This document shows positions 35,038-43,653 of a stretch of DNA of 47,559 nucleotides, in pieces. Within the stretch, counting starts at the first letter, position 1, and each line of letters starts with the position of its first letter. The position numbers and the translations under genes were made by a program. Below the pieces are notes generated by a model. The model saw only the letters and a list, made by a program, of their open reading frames with translations. It had not been told where the DNA came from and searched no databases. Origin of the DNA: Oscillospiraceae bacterium (GTDB lineage Bacteria > Bacillota > Clostridia > Oscillospirales > Ruminococcaceae); NCBI GenBank assembly GCA_902766785.1, contig CACXEO010000073.1:1-47559 (forward strand), given 5' to 3'.

Positions 35038-35069
35038 AGCCGCAGCGGAATTCCGCTGCGGCTTTTTTG
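35038..35069 (+). terminator. Palindromic terminator-like hairpin without an upstream gene
   Basis: AGCCGCAGCGGAA (35038-35050) is followed directly by its complement (35051-35063) and TTTTTT on the plus strand. No plus-strand gene ends before it. A promoter-like pair (TAGTCA, 17 bp, TATTAT at about 35011) lies some 25 bp upstream. It may insulate the MarR unit from leftward transcription, or end a very short RNA. Confidence 0.7.
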
Positions 35070-35092
35070 ATTTGATGAAATATTTTAAAAAA

Positions 35093-35162
35093 TTGCGCGC
35101 AAATAGTTGCATTCGCAACAATTTAGCAGTATTATAATTACACAACAAGTTGCGCGCGCAAC
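35093..35162. promoter_or_regulatory. Three GTTGC/GCAAC operators and the -10 of the MarR-ABC operon
   Basis: Site A is TTGCGCGCAA (35093-35102), site B GTTGCATTCGCAAC (35106-35119), site C GTTGCGCGCGCAAC (35149-35162). A perfect TATAAT lies between B and C at 35133-35138, and C covers the region just after the expected start. B and C are 43 bp apart centre to centre, about four helical turns. This is the classic arrangement for autorepression by the MarR protein encoded 18 bp further on. Confidence 0.85.
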
Positions 35163-35180
35163 AATTAAGGAGGATACGCA

Positions 35181-35627
35181 ATGGATTCCCTCATGCGCTA
35201 CATCAGCCGGATTCACCGCAGCGGTAATGTATACCGTGAAAGGCTTGCAAACATCGGCTTAAGCGGGTTTCAACACGTATATATCTTGGAGGTCTGCCAT
35301 CATCCCGGTATCTCCCAGGAACAGCTGGCGCGGCATATCTGTGTCAATAAAAGCAATGTAACCCGTCAGCTGGGCGCATTGGAACAGGCGGGATTTATTA
35401 CTCGCAGCCCCTCGCCGGACGACAAACGGGTCTTGCAGGTGTTTCCCACCCCAAAGGCCGAAAGTGCATACCCGCAGGTCCGCGCCCTGATGGCGGAATG
35501 GAACCAGCGTCTGCTTGAAGATTTTACAGAAGAGGAGCGTACCTGCCTGATGTCCATGCTGGAACGCGCGATGGGAAAGGCTATTCAAATTATAGAGGAA
35601 GAGGACGGCGGAAAAGGCGGTTCCTGA
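35181..35627 (+). CDS. MarR-family repressor of the ABC exporter
   Basis: A 148-residue MarR protein with the winged helix: ISQEQLARHICVNKSNVTRQLGALEQAGFITR (about 46-77) followed by the wing SPDDKRVLQVFPT. It should bind as a dimer to the GTTGC/GCAAC palindromes in front of it and be released by a toxic ligand. ATG at 35181 with AAGGAGG eight to ten bases upstream. Directly followed by the two ABC exporter genes, the usual partners of this subfamily. Confidence 0.93.
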   Translation: MDSLMRYISRIHRSGNVYRERLANIGLSGFQHVYILEVCHHPGISQEQLARHICVNKSNVTRQLGALEQAGFITRSPSPDDKRVLQVFPTPKAESAYPQVRALMAEWNQRLLEDFTEEERTCLMSMLERAMGKAIQIIEEEDGGKGGS

Positions 35628-35687
35628 TTCAATCTGCCCGGAGTTCAGACACCCCGCAATGGGGCGCGGAAAGGTTTGACTGCTCAC

Positions 35688-37403
35688 ATGAAAAAAATAT
35701 TTCAGTACCTGCGGCCTTACGCGGGCCGCATGGCAGGAGGTTTGGCCATCAAATTCACCGGTTCAATTATGGACCTGTTCCTGCCTTGGATTTTATCTTA
35801 CATCATAGACGTAATTGTACCTCTCAAAAATGTTCAGCTTGTTTTTTTATGGGGCGGCGCCATGGTTTTATGCGCCGTTATCGCCCTGGTTGCGAACATT
35901 ATTGCCAACCGGATGGCTTCAAAGGTTGCCCAGAAGACGACCCAAACGCTGCGCCACGACCTGTTTGCAAAAATTTCGTCCCTCTCCTGCAGCCAGGTAG
36001 ACAGCTTCTCCATCCCCTCTCTCGAATCCAGGCTCACTTCAGACACCTATAACATCCACCAAATGATCGGTATGATGCAGCGGCTTGGCGTACGTGCACC
36101 AATTTTGCTGCTGGGCGGTATCATCGTCACCCTGGCACTTGAACCGGTGCTGGCACTCGTCCTGATCGCCACCCTGCCCATAATTGGGTTTACCATCTAC
36201 ATCATTTCCAAAAAAGGGATTCCCCTCTACACCCGCCAGCAAGCGGGGGTGGACGCCATGGTCCGCACAGTGCGTGAAAACGTCTCCGGCATCCGGGTCA
36301 TCAAAGCGCTTTCTAAAATAGAGTATGAAACCGATCGCTTTTCCGGTGTAAACGCCGAGTTGGTGCGGCGTGAGAAAAAAGCCGGAGTCACGATGGCGCT
36401 GACAAACCCCATTATGAACCTCGTCCTCAACACGGGGCTGACCCTTGTTATTGTGGTCAGCGCATTCCGCGTAAACGCGGGGTTGACAACTCCCGGTACC
36501 ACTCTCGCATTCCTGACCTATTTTACCATCATATTAAACGCCATGCTTTCCATCACCCGCATGTTTGTCATGTTCTCCAAGGGGAGCGCCTCTGCCGGGC
36601 GAATCCGCGCCGTACTGGAATCTCCCGAAGACCTTGCTACCGAGCTTTCTGAAACAAAAGACTCGGAATACCACATCGTTTTTGACCGCGTATCTTTTTC
36701 CTACCAGAAAAAGGGAGATAACCTACAGGATATCAGCTTCCGGCTAAGGCGGGGCGAAACACTTGGGATCATTGGGGCGACAGGCTGTGGAAAAAGTACT
36801 CTCATCTCCCTTCTCATGCGGCTTTACGACGCCGATAAAGGAAATATTCTAATTGGCGGGCGGCCGGTTGCTTCCATCCCGCCCGAAGAACTGCACACCA
36901 TGTTTGGCGTGGCGTTCCAGAACGATTTTCTCTATTCAGATACGATTGAGGCAAATATCGACTTTGGCCGGGGGCTTTCGCATGAACAGATTGTAAAAGC
37001 GGCCGCCTGTGCACAGGCGCGGGAGTTTATTGAAGCTCTGCCGGACGGATACAGTCACCGGCTGACTGCCCGGGGCAGTAATCTGAGCGGCGGTCAAAAA
37101 CAGCGCCTGCTGATTGCCCGCGCGCTCGCTGCCAATCCGGATATCCTGGTCTTGGACGATTCCTCCAGCGCTCTTGACTACCGGACTGATTCCCTGCTTC
37201 GCCAGGCCCTTGCGCGCGATTATAAGGGCACGACCACCGTCATTGTGGCGCAGCGGATTAGCTCCATCCTTCACGCGGACCACATCCTCGTGCTGGAGGA
37301 CGGGTGCGAGCTGGGTTACGGCACCCATGAAGAACTTCTGGAAAGCTGCAGGCTTTACCGTGAAATCAGCCAGTCGCAGATGGGAGGCGGAGACGTTGCC
37401 TAA
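35688..37403 (+). CDS. ABC exporter half-transporter, degenerate-site subunit
   Basis: A 571-residue fused permease-ATPase. Six transmembrane helices (about 15-300) precede a nucleotide-binding domain with Walker A GATGCGKST, signature LSGGQKQR and Walker B LVLDDSSS. The residue after the Walker B aspartate is D instead of the catalytic glutamate, so its own ATP site should be slow or non-hydrolytic. The partner downstream has the glutamate, as in heterodimers such as BmrCD and TM287/288. ATG 35688 (MKKIFQYLRPY) is favoured over TTG 35676, which touches the ribosome site; spacing is long either way. Confidence 0.92.
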   Translation: MKKIFQYLRPYAGRMAGGLAIKFTGSIMDLFLPWILSYIIDVIVPLKNVQLVFLWGGAMVLCAVIALVANIIANRMASKVAQKTTQTLRHDLFAKISSLSCSQVDSFSIPSLESRLTSDTYNIHQMIGMMQRLGVRAPILLLGGIIVTLALEPVLALVLIATLPIIGFTIYIISKKGIPLYTRQQAGVDAMVRTVRENVSGIRVIKALSKIEYETDRFSGVNAELVRREKKAGVTMALTNPIMNLVLNTGLTLVIVVSAFRVNAGLTTPGTTLAFLTYFTIILNAMLSITRMFVMFSKGSASAGRIRAVLESPEDLATELSETKDSEYHIVFDRVSFSYQKKGDNLQDISFRLRRGETLGIIGATGCGKSTLISLLMRLYDADKGNILIGGRPVASIPPEELHTMFGVAFQNDFLYSDTIEANIDFGRGLSHEQIVKAAACAQAREFIEALPDGYSHRLTARGSNLSGGQKQRLLIARALAANPDILVLDDSSSALDYRTDSLLRQALARDYKGTTTVIVAQRISSILHADHILVLEDGCELGYGTHEELLESCRLYREISQSQMGGGDVA

Positions 37404-39174
37404 CGCTTTTGCGCCGCGCGGCGCGATTGAAAAACCCAAGGACCGTAAAAAGGTTCTCCGCCGCTTGTGGAGTTACCTCGGCCGCTATAAATGGATGGTT
37501 GCAGCAGCCCTTGTCCTGACTGTAGCGAGCAATTTCTTTGCCCTTATTGGGCCAAAGCTTTCCGGCGAAGCCATTGACGCAATTGGGAGCGCGCCCGGAA
37601 AAGCCGATTTTTCCGCCGTGTTCTATTACTGCTTCCTGATGCTGGTTTTCTACCTTTTATCAGCCCTGCTTTCCTATCTTCTTTCCGTTCTGATGATCAG
37701 GCTCAGCCAGAAGGTGGTTTTCCAGATGCGGGAAGACCTTTTTGGCAGGCTTGTGATACTGCCCGTCCGCTTTTTTGACAGCCACCAGGCGGGGGATATC
37801 ATCAGCCGCTTTTCCTATGATGTGGACACAGTTAACGCTTCCCTCTCAAACGACCTTTTGCAGATTGCAACTAGTGTCATTACCGTAGCGGGCTCATTTA
37901 TGATGATGCTTCAGATTTCTCCGCTGCTTTTGCTGGTTTTTGTTGTAACCATCCCGGTTTCAATTTTCTTTACCCGCTACATGGTCCGCAAGGTCCGCCC
38001 GCTTTTTCACAGGCGCTCCGTCAAGCTGGGGGAACTCAACGGCTTTGTAGAGGAGATTATCTCCGGGCAGAAAACCATCAAAGCCTATCATCAGGAAGCG
38101 ACAATGATTGGCCGTTTTGACCGCAAAAACAAAGAGGCGGTAGACGCCTACTACAACGCCGATTATTACGGCAGTATGACAGGTCCCTCCGTCAATTTTA
38201 TCAACAATCTTTCCCTTGCTCTGATCGGCATTTTCGGCGCCCTGCTCTTTTTAAACGGGAACATCATGCTCGGCTCCCTTTCCGCCTTTGTCCTCTATTC
38301 ACGCAAATTTTCGGGGCCGATTAATGAAATCGCCAACATCATCAGCGAGCTGCAGTCGGCTTGTGCCGCAGCAGAACGGATTTTCCGGCTGATTGACGAA
38401 GAACCTGAAGCGGCCGACCCACCCGGCGCCGGTGTTCTTTCAGACGTGGAAGGCGAGGCCTCCATGGAACACATTTCCTTTGGCTACACCCCCGAACGAA
38501 CCATTATCCATCACCTCAACCTATATGCCGCCCCCGGAAGCCTTGTGGCAATCGTCGGCCCAACCGGCGCCGGGAAAACAACGCTGATCAACCTTCTGAT
38601 GCGGTTTTACGATCCGGACGGCGGGCAAATCCTGCTGGACGGCCGGGATATCCAGACAGTCACCCGGAGCAGTCTCCGCCTTTCCTACGCTATGGTATTG
38701 CAGGATACCTGGCTTTTCAACGGGACCGTTTTCGAGAATATTGCCTACGGCAAAAAAGACGCCACCCTGGAAGATGTTGAGCGGGTTGCGAAAGCCGCTA
38801 AAATCCACTCCTATATCTCCAAGCTGCCGAAGGGATACGACACCGTACTCAACGAAGACGGCATGAATATCTCCCAAGGACAGAAACAGCTTCTGACAAT
38901 CGCACGCGCTATGCTGCTCGACGCAAAGATGCTGATTCTGGACGAAGCTACTTCAAACGTTGACACCCGAACCGAACTTCAGATTCAGGAAGCGATGCGG
39001 GCCCTGATGCGGGGAAAAACCTGTTTTGTCATTGCCCACCGGCTTTCTACCATCCAGAATGCGGATACTATTCTGGTGGTACAGAACGGAGAGGTGGTAG
39101 AACAGGGGAACCACCAGGAACTGATGAAGCGAGACGGCGTCTACTCCGGGCTGTACCGCTCGCAATTTGAATAA
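37396..39174 (+). CDS. ABC exporter half-transporter, catalytic subunit
   Basis: A 592-residue permease-ATPase partner of the preceding gene. Six helices (about 35-320) precede Walker A GPTGAGKTT, signature ISQGQKQ (a departure from LSGGQ) and Walker B ILDEATSNVD with the catalytic glutamate. The altered signature pairs with the partner's degenerate Walker B, leaving one good ATP site. I chose TTG 37396, with GGGAGG eight bases upstream and an 8-bp overlap with the first gene. The open frame continues upstream to 37114, but that part is a shadow of the other subunit. Likely exports drugs or lipophilic toxins. Confidence 0.93.
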   Translation: MPNAFAPRGAIEKPKDRKKVLRRLWSYLGRYKWMVAAALVLTVASNFFALIGPKLSGEAIDAIGSAPGKADFSAVFYYCFLMLVFYLLSALLSYLLSVLMIRLSQKVVFQMREDLFGRLVILPVRFFDSHQAGDIISRFSYDVDTVNASLSNDLLQIATSVITVAGSFMMMLQISPLLLLVFVVTIPVSIFFTRYMVRKVRPLFHRRSVKLGELNGFVEEIISGQKTIKAYHQEATMIGRFDRKNKEAVDAYYNADYYGSMTGPSVNFINNLSLALIGIFGALLFLNGNIMLGSLSAFVLYSRKFSGPINEIANIISELQSACAAAERIFRLIDEEPEAADPPGAGVLSDVEGEASMEHISFGYTPERTIIHHLNLYAAPGSLVAIVGPTGAGKTTLINLLMRFYDPDGGQILLDGRDIQTVTRSSLRLSYAMVLQDTWLFNGTVFENIAYGKKDATLEDVERVAKAAKIHSYISKLPKGYDTVLNEDGMNISQGQKQLLTIARAMLLDAKMLILDEATSNVDTRTELQIQEAMRALMRGKTCFVIAHRLSTIQNADTILVVQNGEVVEQGNHQELMKRDGVYSGLYRSQFE

Positions 39175-39183
39175 CCGCCGGAG

Positions 39184-39222
39184 AAAAACCCGCCCTTAAA
39201 TTCAATTTGAGGGCGGGTTTTT
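39184..39222 (+). terminator. Terminator of the MarR-ABC operon
   Basis: AAAAACCCGCCCTTAAA (39184-39200) pairs with TTTGAGGGCGGGTTTTT (39206-39222) with one wobble, followed by CTTTTTT. Confidence 0.92.
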
Positions 39223-39410
39223 CTTTTTTGTTCATCCGGTTGCACGGCCATGCTTTATGGACGGCACAGTGAATTCCCGGTATTTCTCGTGGGGCGGTGG
39301 AAAAATCGTTGCCGTTATGATTTTAGGAAAAAATAATGCCTTCATATCAGCAAAATAAATTACTTTACATTTTTATGCTCAAAGGCGTATTTCAATTTAA
39401 AATAAAATCT

Positions 39411-39438
39411 ATTTTTTGTTGTAATTACAACATATAAT
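39411..39438 (+). promoter_or_regulatory. hcp-cluster promoter with a 16-bp palindrome in its spacer
   Basis: A perfect palindrome TGTTGTAATTACAACA (39417-39432) is followed directly by TATAAT (39433-39438). The palindrome fills the space between a weak -35 region (ATTTTT) and the -10. It may bind a CRP/FNR-family regulator such as HcpR, but a dyad in this position also recalls MerR-type activation. The remainder of the 319-bp gap 39175-39493 contains only the terminator above; I see no gene. Confidence 0.7.
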
Positions 39439-39493
39439 CAAAGCCATATACGATATACTATGATCACAAGCTCAGAACGAAGGAGGAACTAAA

Positions 39494-40186
39494 ATGGTTA
39501 GAAGGATTATTCAAATTGATGAAAATAAATGCAACGGCTGCGGCGCATGCGCGGCAGCCTGCCATGAAGGCGCCATCGGTATGGTAGCCGGAAAAGCCAA
39601 ATTGCTGCGGGACGATTACTGCGACGGGCTGGGCGACTGTCTGCCGACCTGCCCGACCGGGGCGATCACCTTTGTAGAACGGGAAGCTGCAGCTTACGAC
39701 GAGGCGGCGGTTAAGGCAAATATGAAAAAGGCGCCTATGCCCGGAGGCTGTCCAGGAACAAGGTCCCGTTCAATACAAAGAGAGCCTATTCCGGAAGCTC
39801 CTCAAAAACAGGAGGAACTACAAAGCCGGCTCAGACAATGGCCAGTGCAGATTAAGCTTGTTCCGGCCAGAGCGCCGTATTTTGAAAACGCAAACCTGTT
39901 GATCGCGGCTGACTGTACCGCCTATGCTTATGCAAACTTCCACGAGGAGTTTATCCGCAATCGCATTACATTGGTCGGCTGTCCCAAGCTGGACGAAGGC
40001 GACTATGCCGAAAAGCTGACCGAAATCATTAAAAATAACGACATTAAAAGCGTCACCATTGTCCGGATGGAAGTCCCCTGCTGCGGCGGGCTTGAAAGCG
40101 CCGCCAAACGGGCCCTTCAGGCAAGCGGAAAGTTCATTCCGTGGCAGGTTGTGACCATTTCAACCGACGGTAAAATACTGGATTAA
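39494..40186 (+). CDS. Iron-sulfur protein associated with Hcp
   Basis: A 230-residue protein. The N-terminus carries two 4Fe-4S ferredoxin motifs, CNGCGACAAACHEGAI (about 14-29) and a second set in CDGLGDCLPTCPTGAI. A linker with PGGCPGTRSRSIQ follows, then a C-terminal alpha/beta domain (about 115-230) with IAADCTAYAYANFHEEF and the cysteine pair in VPCCGG. This family sits next to hcp in many anaerobes and is thought to pass electrons to the hybrid-cluster protein; direct proof is lacking. AAGGAGG precedes the ATG. First gene of the nitrosative-stress operon. Confidence 0.85.
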   Translation: MVRRIIQIDENKCNGCGACAAACHEGAIGMVAGKAKLLRDDYCDGLGDCLPTCPTGAITFVEREAAAYDEAAVKANMKKAPMPGGCPGTRSRSIQREPIPEAPQKQEELQSRLRQWPVQIKLVPARAPYFENANLLIAADCTAYAYANFHEEFIRNRITLVGCPKLDEGDYAEKLTEIIKNNDIKSVTIVRMEVPCCGGLESAAKRALQASGKFIPWQVVTISTDGKILD

Positions 40187-40258
40187 TTCATTGTTTTCGA
40201 AGCCGCATCCATCCGGCAGGTACCGGAAAATAATGCGGCAATCAGAAAGGAGCATTTC

Positions 40259-40444
40259 ATGAAATACTTTGTAAACGAAACCTGCATTGGCTGCGGCCTG
40301 TGCACCGAGCTTTGCCCCGAAGTTTTCAGGATGACGGAAGAAGGGGTTGCCGAAGCCACCGAACAGGAAGTTTCCGGCGCGGAAGAAGCGGCAAAAGAAG
40401 CTTTAGAAAGCTGCCCTGTCAGCGCTATTGAAGAAAAAGAATAG
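40259..40444 (+). CDS. Small 4Fe-4S ferredoxin
   Basis: A 61-residue acidic ferredoxin. CIGCGLCTELCPEVF (9-23) and a distal CPVSAI (about 52-57) supply the ligands of a single 4Fe-4S cluster, as in Thermotoga- or Bacillus-type monocluster ferredoxins. AGAAAGGAG precedes the ATG. It lies between the iron-sulfur protein and the cupin, on the way to hcp, so it is a likely electron donor for this cluster. Confidence 0.92.
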   Translation: MKYFVNETCIGCGLCTELCPEVFRMTEEGVAEATEQEVSGAEEAAKEALESCPVSAIEEKE

Positions 40445-40457
40445 AGGAGCTGTCAAA

Positions 40458-40805
40458 ATGAAACTGCCATTCATTAAAAATATCAAACATGAAGAGGTTC
40501 TATCCCTGAGCGGGCAGGTTGAAATCCAGCCCGGGCAGGTGGTCAGCAAAACACTGGCCCAGAACCGCGCTGTCAGTATTACCCTTTTCGCCTTTGACAA
40601 AGACGAGGAGATTGGAACCCATGACTCTTCCGGTGACGCAATGGTCACCGTTTTGGAAGGCACCGGGCAGTTTACCGTAGACGGTAAAGTCTACGAACTG
40701 CACAAGGGAGAAACCTTGGTGATGCCTGCTAAAAAGCCGCACGCCGTCTACGCAAAAGAGCCGTTTAAAATGTTGCTGACAGTGGTTTTTCCACTGGAAA
40801 ACTAA
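40458..40805 (+). CDS. Cupin-domain protein
   Basis: A 115-residue single-domain cupin. The barrel motifs are THDSSGDAMVTVLEGTGQF (G-x5-H-like first motif, partly changed) and LHKGETLVMPAKKPHAV (second motif with its histidine). I chose ATG 40458, preceded by GAGGAG, over the upstream in-frame start at 40428 that overlaps the ferredoxin. Similar small cupins accompany hcp in Clostridia; the role is unknown, possibly metal-dependent sensing or detoxification. Lies 30 bp upstream of hcp. Confidence 0.88.
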   Translation: MKLPFIKNIKHEEVLSLSGQVEIQPGQVVSKTLAQNRAVSITLFAFDKDEEIGTHDSSGDAMVTVLEGTGQFTVDGKVYELHKGETLVMPAKKPHAVYAKEPFKMLLTVVFPLEN

Positions 40806-40835
40806 GTAAAAATCAATCAAAAAGGAGAATTTGAC

Positions 40836-42428
40836 ATGGAGAACAAAATGTTTTGCTTCCAATGCGAACAGACCGCCGGATGTACCGGATGTACCGGAAG
40901 AGCAGGAGTCTGCGGTAAAAAAGAGGATACTGCAAAACTGCAGGATCGGTTGACCGGAGAGCTCATCGGCCTGGCACGGGCAGCGGACGGAAACGCTCCG
41001 TCTTCGACCACCCACCGCGCTATGATTGAAGGCCTTTTCACTACCGTCACCAATGTAAACTTTGACAACGACGCCATCATGCGCCAAATCGAGGCGGTAA
41101 AAGAAGAAAAAGCAAAGCTGATCGCGGCATGCGGCGGCTGCTCCTCCCGCTGCAGCAGAAATGACAACTACAACATGGAACAGCTCTGGAACGAAGACGA
41201 AGATATCCGCTCCTTAAAATCGCTGATCCTGTTCGGCCTGCGCGGAATGGCGGCTTACGCCTACCACGCCCTGATGCTGGGTTATTCCGACGACGAAGTC
41301 AATGCGTTTTTCTATGAAGGCCTGTTCGCCGTGGGCGAAGACTGGGGAATGGAGGAGCTCCTGCCCATTGTTTTAAAAGTCGGCGAGATCAACCTCAAAT
41401 GCATGGCGCTTCTTGACAGGGCGAACACGGAATCCTACGGCACACCTGTTCCAACCACTGTTCCGCTGACTGTGGAAAAAGGTCCGTTCATCGTAGTATC
41501 CGGTCACGACCTCAAAGACCTCCAGCTGTTGCTGGAACAGACGGCGGGAAAAGGGATTAACATTTATACCCATGGCGAGATGCTTCCCGCCCACGCTTAT
41601 CCAAAACTCAAGGCATATCCGCACCTCAAAGGAAATTTTGGCACGGCGTGGCAGAGCCAGCAGAAGGAATTCGCAAACCTGCCCGCCCCCATCCTGTTCA
41701 CCACCAACTGCCTGATGCCGCCCCGTGACAGCTATTCTGACCGGGTTTATACCACGGAAGTCGTGTCCTTTCCCGGGCTGACCCACATCGGTGACGACAA
41801 GGACTTCACCACGGTCATTGAAAAAGCACTTGAACTTGGAGGATTCCAGAAGGACACCGTTTTTACCGGAATTAACGGCGGAAAAGAGGTGACAACAGGG
41901 TTCGGCCACGGAACCGTTCTGTCTGTCGCGGATAAAGTGGTAGATGCGGTGAAAAGCGGTGCAGTCCGGCATTTCTTCCTGGTCGCCGGCTGCGACGGCG
42001 CGAAACCCGGCCGCAACTATTATACGGATTTTGTCAAGCAGACCCCGCCCGATACGGTTGTCCTGACGCTGGCCTGCGGCAAATACCGTTTCAACGACCT
42101 CGACTTGGGTGAAATCAGCGGTCTTCCCCGCCTGATGGATATGGGTCAATGCAACGATGCTTACGGCGCTATCCAAGTTGCTGCCGCACTGGCAAACGCT
42201 TTCGGCTGCGGCGTCAACGACCTTCCGCTCTCCATGGTTCTATCCTGGTATGAACAAAAGGCGGTCTGCATCCTGCTGACCCTGCTCCACCTCGGAATTA
42301 AGAATATCCGCCTTGGCCCCACCCTGCCCGCCTTCATCTCACCGAACGTCTTGAACTTTTTAGTGGAGAATTACGGCATTGCCCCTATCACCACACCGGA
42401 GGCGGATTTAAAATCCCTGTTGAAATAA
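40836..42428 (+). CDS. hcp: Hybrid cluster protein (NO/hydroxylamine reductase)
   Basis: A 530-residue Hcp. The N-terminal cysteines C7, C10, C19 and C26 (CFQC...CTGRAGVCG) bind the 4Fe-4S cluster. Hybrid-cluster ligands lie in segments such as FTTNCLMPP, GCDGAKPGRNYY and LACGKYRFN. Hcp reduces NO to N2O and protects anaerobes from nitrosative stress; older names call it hydroxylamine reductase. AAGGAG precedes the ATG. Last gene of the cluster, ended by a strong terminator. The upstream palindrome suggests regulation by a NO-responsive factor. Confidence 0.96.
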   Translation: MENKMFCFQCEQTAGCTGCTGRAGVCGKKEDTAKLQDRLTGELIGLARAADGNAPSSTTHRAMIEGLFTTVTNVNFDNDAIMRQIEAVKEEKAKLIAACGGCSSRCSRNDNYNMEQLWNEDEDIRSLKSLILFGLRGMAAYAYHALMLGYSDDEVNAFFYEGLFAVGEDWGMEELLPIVLKVGEINLKCMALLDRANTESYGTPVPTTVPLTVEKGPFIVVSGHDLKDLQLLLEQTAGKGINIYTHGEMLPAHAYPKLKAYPHLKGNFGTAWQSQQKEFANLPAPILFTTNCLMPPRDSYSDRVYTTEVVSFPGLTHIGDDKDFTTVIEKALELGGFQKDTVFTGINGGKEVTTGFGHGTVLSVADKVVDAVKSGAVRHFFLVAGCDGAKPGRNYYTDFVKQTPPDTVVLTLACGKYRFNDLDLGEISGLPRLMDMGQCNDAYGAIQVAAALANAFGCGVNDLPLSMVLSWYEQKAVCILLTLLHLGIKNIRLGPTLPAFISPNVLNFLVENYGIAPITTPEADLKSLLK

Positions 42429-42471
42429 GCGGACAAAAGAAATAAAAGGTTCTCTATATCAGAGAATAAAA

Positions 42472-42507
42472 AAGGAACCGGCTGTATTAAAACAGCCGGT
42501 TCCTTTA
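42472..42507 (+). terminator. Terminator after hcp
   Basis: AAAGGAACCGGCTGT (42472-42486) and its exact complement at 42493-42507. The stem ends in CCTTTA. The 120 bp beyond it (to 42627) show no supportable feature. Confidence 0.9.
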
Positions 42508-42627
42508 TGCCTTCCGCGTTAATTGAAAACGTGAAACATGCGTTCATACAGAAATTACCGCATCTTCACTGCAAGGCGTATTTCGCCAGCCTCAACCACA
42601 GCCTAAATGCCTTCACTATACAACCGT

Positions 42628-43020
42628 TTATTCCTCAACTGCGATATAGACATCCATAAACGGAACGCCGTTTTGTTCGTATTCTTTTTCAAAACACGGC
42701 AATATTTTATCGGATTGTTTGTGCTTGAGGCCGTTTACCTCCATATAGCGCATAAGCGTTTTATAGGCATTCGGAATGAGCGTAAAAGGCGCACGGAATG
42801 GGTCCCTGATGGTTATCGCCGCATATTTCCGGCTTTCCTGCGAACATATTTCCGTGCAGGCAGGGTTGAATCCATCGGGTAACACACACGCGGCGGCGTA
42901 GCCGTGCATGTGGTAAACGTTGACCTGTTCCTGTGAGACAATCGGAAAATCCCAGCCAATAATGCAAGGCTGTTCTACACCGTTTAGAGCCGCCCAGTCA
43001 AGAATATGTCTGCGACCTTT
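42628..43020 (-). pseudogene. GyrI-like effector-binding domain, 5'-truncated (AraC-type regulator remnant)
   Basis: The readable part begins near HILDWAALNGVEQPCIIGW and runs through VYHMHGYAAACVLP and RDPFRAPFTLIPNAYKTLMRYM to DVYIAVEE. This is the C-terminal GyrI-like ligand domain found in AraC-type regulators. The open frame continues upstream to 43212, but there it is the antisense of methyltransferase sequence, so the regulator's N-terminal DNA-binding half is gone. Base composition changes at the same place. The gene was cut by the event that brought in the island at about 43.01 kb. Confidence 0.8.
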
Positions 43021-43653
43021 ACCAAAGCAATGATTGAAAACAATACCATTACGTTGTCTTTGGAAGAGGCGAAAGAATTGCTTATTGAGCATAAAGAATC
43101 TGATCATTTTGTTGCAACAACCTTTAAGGGATTGTACTATTCTGATGATGAAAACGATTTGATTGATACACTTCGTACTAACATAGCTGCAATGAGAGAT
43201 CAATATAAGCAAGCAATAGCAATGACCTCTTTAATTCGAGCTTGTTTGAAGAAGCGTCCTCGTGGAATTTTTACTTATACCGGACACAGATATGATGATG
43301 GTCGTCAAGATTTGAAGAAATCTCTTGCTCAACAATTCCTTGAATCCGTTGATGCCGTAAACAAGTCCATATTTGATAACGGCAAGTCCAATTTTTCAAA
43401 ACACGGTGATACAATGGACTTGAAGATTGAAAATGCTGATTTGGTTTACATTGATCCGCCTTATTATTCTCCGTTGTCCGATAACGAGTATGTTCGCAGA
43501 TATCACTTTGTAGAAGGCCTCGCACGAGACTGGAAGGGTGTCGAAATTCAAGAGCATACACAAACCAAGAAATTTAAATCATACCCCACACCGTTTTCTA
43601 CTCGCAAAGGCGCAGCAGATGCCTTAGCATCATCATTTAAGACGGTACTTTGA
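43006..43653 (+). pseudogene. Internal fragment of a D12-class DNA adenine methyltransferase (copy 1)
   Basis: The frame reads TKAMIENNTITLSLEEAKEL, FKGLYYSDDENDLIDTL and AIAMTSLIRACLKKRPRG, then the catalytic motif DLVYIDPPYYSP (DPPY at 43453-43464), YHFVEGLARDW and KSYPTPFSTRKGA. This is the middle and catalytic part of a D12 N6-adenine methyltransferase. The N-terminal FxGxG cofactor motif is missing on the left, where the host gene begins, and the C-terminus after about 43630 is replaced by the antisense of copy 2. Not functional as it stands. The AT-rich composition is unlike the neighbours to the left. Confidence 0.85.

Noticed and set aside
37114..37395. N-terminal extension of the second ABC gene
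   Set aside because: This part is the out-of-frame reading of the first ABC subunit; the TTG at 37396 has a proper ribosome site.
41373..42176. 267-codon minus-strand open frame inside hcp
   Set aside because: Shadow of hcp; low-complexity translation, no ribosome site.
42509..42661. 50-codon plus-strand frame after the hcp terminator
   Set aside because: Starts inside the terminator stem, no ribosome site, overlaps the regulator remnant, no recognisable sequence.
43021..43212. Upstream extension of the GyrI-like gene
   Set aside because: It is antisense to methyltransferase copy 1 and has no regulator-like sequence.
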